From Solobacterium sp. UBA636 (GTDB lineage: Bacteria > Bacillota_I > Bacilli_A > Erysipelotrichales > Erysipelotrichaceae), in NCBI GenBank assembly GCA_002299675.1, contig DBOW01000086.1, positions 31,790 through 38,833 of the forward strand: a stretch of DNA of 7,044 nt, written 5' to 3'. A program made the position numbers and the translations under genes. The notes beneath the pieces were generated by a model. It was not told the DNA's origin. It made no database searches and was given only the letters and a program-made list of their open reading frames with translations. The first letter of the stretch is position 1; every line of letters begins with the position of its first letter. Below are positions 5,773-7,044 of the stretch, one piece after another.

Positions 5773-7031
5773 TGGAAGAAAAATATGTAGAATTCACTAA
5801 GGAAATGCGTGATGAGGGTTATACAATTCTCTGCCCGACAATGCTTCCTTTGCATTTTGAGATACTGATAAATATATTCAGAAACCATGGCTACAATATT
5901 AAGCAGCTCAGAAACCAGAACGCCAATGTCATTGCGGAAGGTCTGAGGAATACTCATAACGATACCTGTTACCCGGCTCTGCTGGTAATTGGTCAGTTTA
6001 TGGATGCGATTGAAAATGAGGGCTATGATCCTCATAAGATTGCCCTGTTAATGACACAGACCGGGGGAGGATGCCGTGCCAGTAACTATATTTCCCTGAT
6101 ACGTAAGGCTTTAAAGAAACAGGGCTATGGCTATATTCCGGTTATTTCTTTTAACGTCCTGGGACTTGAGAAACATTCAGGTTTCAAGCTCAATCTAAAG
6201 ATTATTCTGGAAGCTCTGTATGCTGTACTCTATGGCGACCTGCTGATGAATCTTTCAAACCAGTGCCGTCCTTATGAAGTGAATAAGGGTGAAACTGATG
6301 CTCTGGCTCAGAAATGGACTGAATATCTTTCTGATCAGATCAACAGAGAGGGTGTAAGCTATAAGACAGTAAAGAAGAATTATGAGCTGATAATCAGGGA
6401 TTTCAGAAAGATTGAGAGAATTAAGGAAGAAAAAGTCAAGGTTGGTGTAGTGGGTGAAATATATGTCAAGTATTCACCATTAGCCAATAATTCTCTGGAG
6501 AAAGTTCTTCAGGATGAGGGTGCTGAAGTAGTGGTACCAGGCCTGGTTGATTTTATTCTTTATACCTGTCATGCGATGCATACTGACAAGGATCTCTATG
6601 GTGACAGGGGCATTAAATATCCGCTGGTCAAGCTTGTCTACTACTGGATTTTAAAGAAGCAGAAGGATATGCTTAATGCGGTTAAAAAGGATGGCGAGTT
6701 TAGAGTTCTGTCTTCATTTGATCATACTCAGACTTTAATTAAGGATTATATATCTGTAGGCGGCAAGATGGGTGAGGGCTGGCTTCTTACGGCAGAGATG
6801 CTTGAGCTTAATGAAAACGGCATTCACAACATTGTCTGCACCCAGCCATTTGGCTGTCTGCCTAATCACATTTTTGGAAAAGGCATGATGAAGATACTGA
6901 AACAGCGTAATCCGGAAATAAATATTGTTGCCATTGACTATGATGCTTCGGCATCGGAAGTAAACCAGCTTAATAGAATTAAGCTGATGCTGGCAAATGG
7001 CAAGGAAGCTTTAAAAAAGAGGACTGTATAA
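5772..7031 (+). CDS. HgdB-like acyl-CoA dehydratase-related subunit (C-terminal module of the split protein)
   Basis: Cytosolic 419-aa protein matching the C-terminal part of the roughly 1400-aa activase-related proteins of Bacillota. Visible motifs are FTKEM at 8-12, NDTCYPALL at 63-71 (Cys66), QTGGGCRASNYISLIRKAL at 96-114 (Cys101), GDLLM at 155-159, CRPYE at 165-169, VGVVGEIY at 224-231, and CTQPFGCLPNHI at 356-367 (Cys356, Cys362). HgdA/HgdB-type subunits use cysteines to hold Fe-S clusters; which residues do so here is not established. The ATG overlaps the previous stop by 1 nt (TAATG), and GAGGTGA (5762-5768) is a good ribosome binding site, so translation is probably coupled and near stoichiometric with the 974-aa protein. 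There is no signal peptide or membrane segment. It probably forms a complex with the upstream product, and no substrate can be named. Confidence 0.82.
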   Translation: MEEKYVEFTKEMRDEGYTILCPTMLPLHFEILINIFRNHGYNIKQLRNQNANVIAEGLRNTHNDTCYPALLVIGQFMDAIENEGYDPHKIALLMTQTGGGCRASNYISLIRKALKKQGYGYIPVISFNVLGLEKHSGFKLNLKIILEALYAVLYGDLLMNLSNQCRPYEVNKGETDALAQKWTEYLSDQINREGVSYKTVKKNYELIIRDFRKIERIKEEKVKVGVVGEIYVKYSPLANNSLEKVLQDEGAEVVVPGLVDFILYTCHAMHTDKDLYGDRGIKYPLVKLVYYWILKKQKDMLNAVKKDGEFRVLSSFDHTQTLIKDYISVGGKMGEGWLLTAEMLELNENGIHNIVCTQPFGCLPNHIFGKGMMKILKQRNPEINIVAIDYDASASEVNQLNRIKLMLANGKEALKKRTV

Positions 7032-7044
7032 AAGTCTTCTTTTT
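7013..7044 (+). terminator. Rho-independent terminator overlapping the end of the operon
   Basis: AAGAGGACT (7017-7025) pairs with AGTCTTCTT (7033-7041), a 9-bp stem with one G-T pair and a 7-nt loop. It is preceded by A residues and followed by T residues running to the window edge. The loop contains the TAA stop codon (7029-7031), so the last codons of the gene form the left arm. The T-tract is cut off by the edge. Confidence 0.72.

Noticed and set aside
5760..5780. Programmed ribosomal frameshift joining the 974-aa and 419-aa products
   Set aside because: There is no clear slippery heptamer at the overlap, and a good ribosome binding site plus ATG explains the second gene by coupled reinitiation.
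5682..6035. Minus-strand open frame of 117 codons
   Set aside because: It is antisense to the junction of the two activase-related genes, both of which carry strong family motifs.

Overview
The window looks like chromosomal DNA of an anaerobic, low-G+C Bacillota, perhaps an Erysipelotrichia- or Clostridia-like gut organism. This rests on the AT-rich base composition, the AAAGGA-type ribosome binding sites, a Gram-positive-style fructose PTS locus and an oxygen-sensitive-type ATP-dependent activase family. The taxon is an inference; nothing in the window fixes it.

Positions 1-1815 (minus strand) hold a fructose uptake operon. fruK (1-phosphofructokinase) comes first and is followed after 1 nt by fruA, a fructose PTS permease with EIIA, EIIB and EIIC. 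fruA runs off the left edge at the start of EIIC. FruA would import fructose as fructose-1-phosphate and FruK would convert it to fructose-1,6-bisphosphate. A 160-nt divergent regulatory region (1816-1975) separates fruK from a plus-strand DeoR-family regulator, here called fruR (start preferred at 1976). That region holds a minus-strand promoter for fruK, a plus-strand promoter for fruR, a 10-bp inverted repeat whose arms bracket the predicted fruK transcription start, and a degenerate tandem array of 10-bp units.

Positions 2729-2847 form a short intergenic region. It has a hairpin after fruR, a cre-like site overlapping a 7-bp direct repeat, and an extended -10 promoter that would place the transcription start almost exactly on the next ATG. 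This suggests leaderless translation.

Positions 2848-7031 (plus strand) encode a two-gene system related to the activator and dehydratase components of 2-hydroxyacyl-CoA dehydratases. The first protein (974 aa) carries two BadF/BcrA-type activase domains, a four-cysteine motif and a DUF2229/HgdB-like module. The second (419 aa) carries another HgdB-like module. In many Bacillota, as I recall them, the same modules form one chain of about 1400 aa. Here the chain is divided between modules, with a 1-nt TAATG overlap and an internal ribosome binding site. A Rho-independent terminator overlaps the end of the second gene and closes the operon. The substrate is unknown, and no CoA-transferase or classical dehydratase gene is visible in the window.
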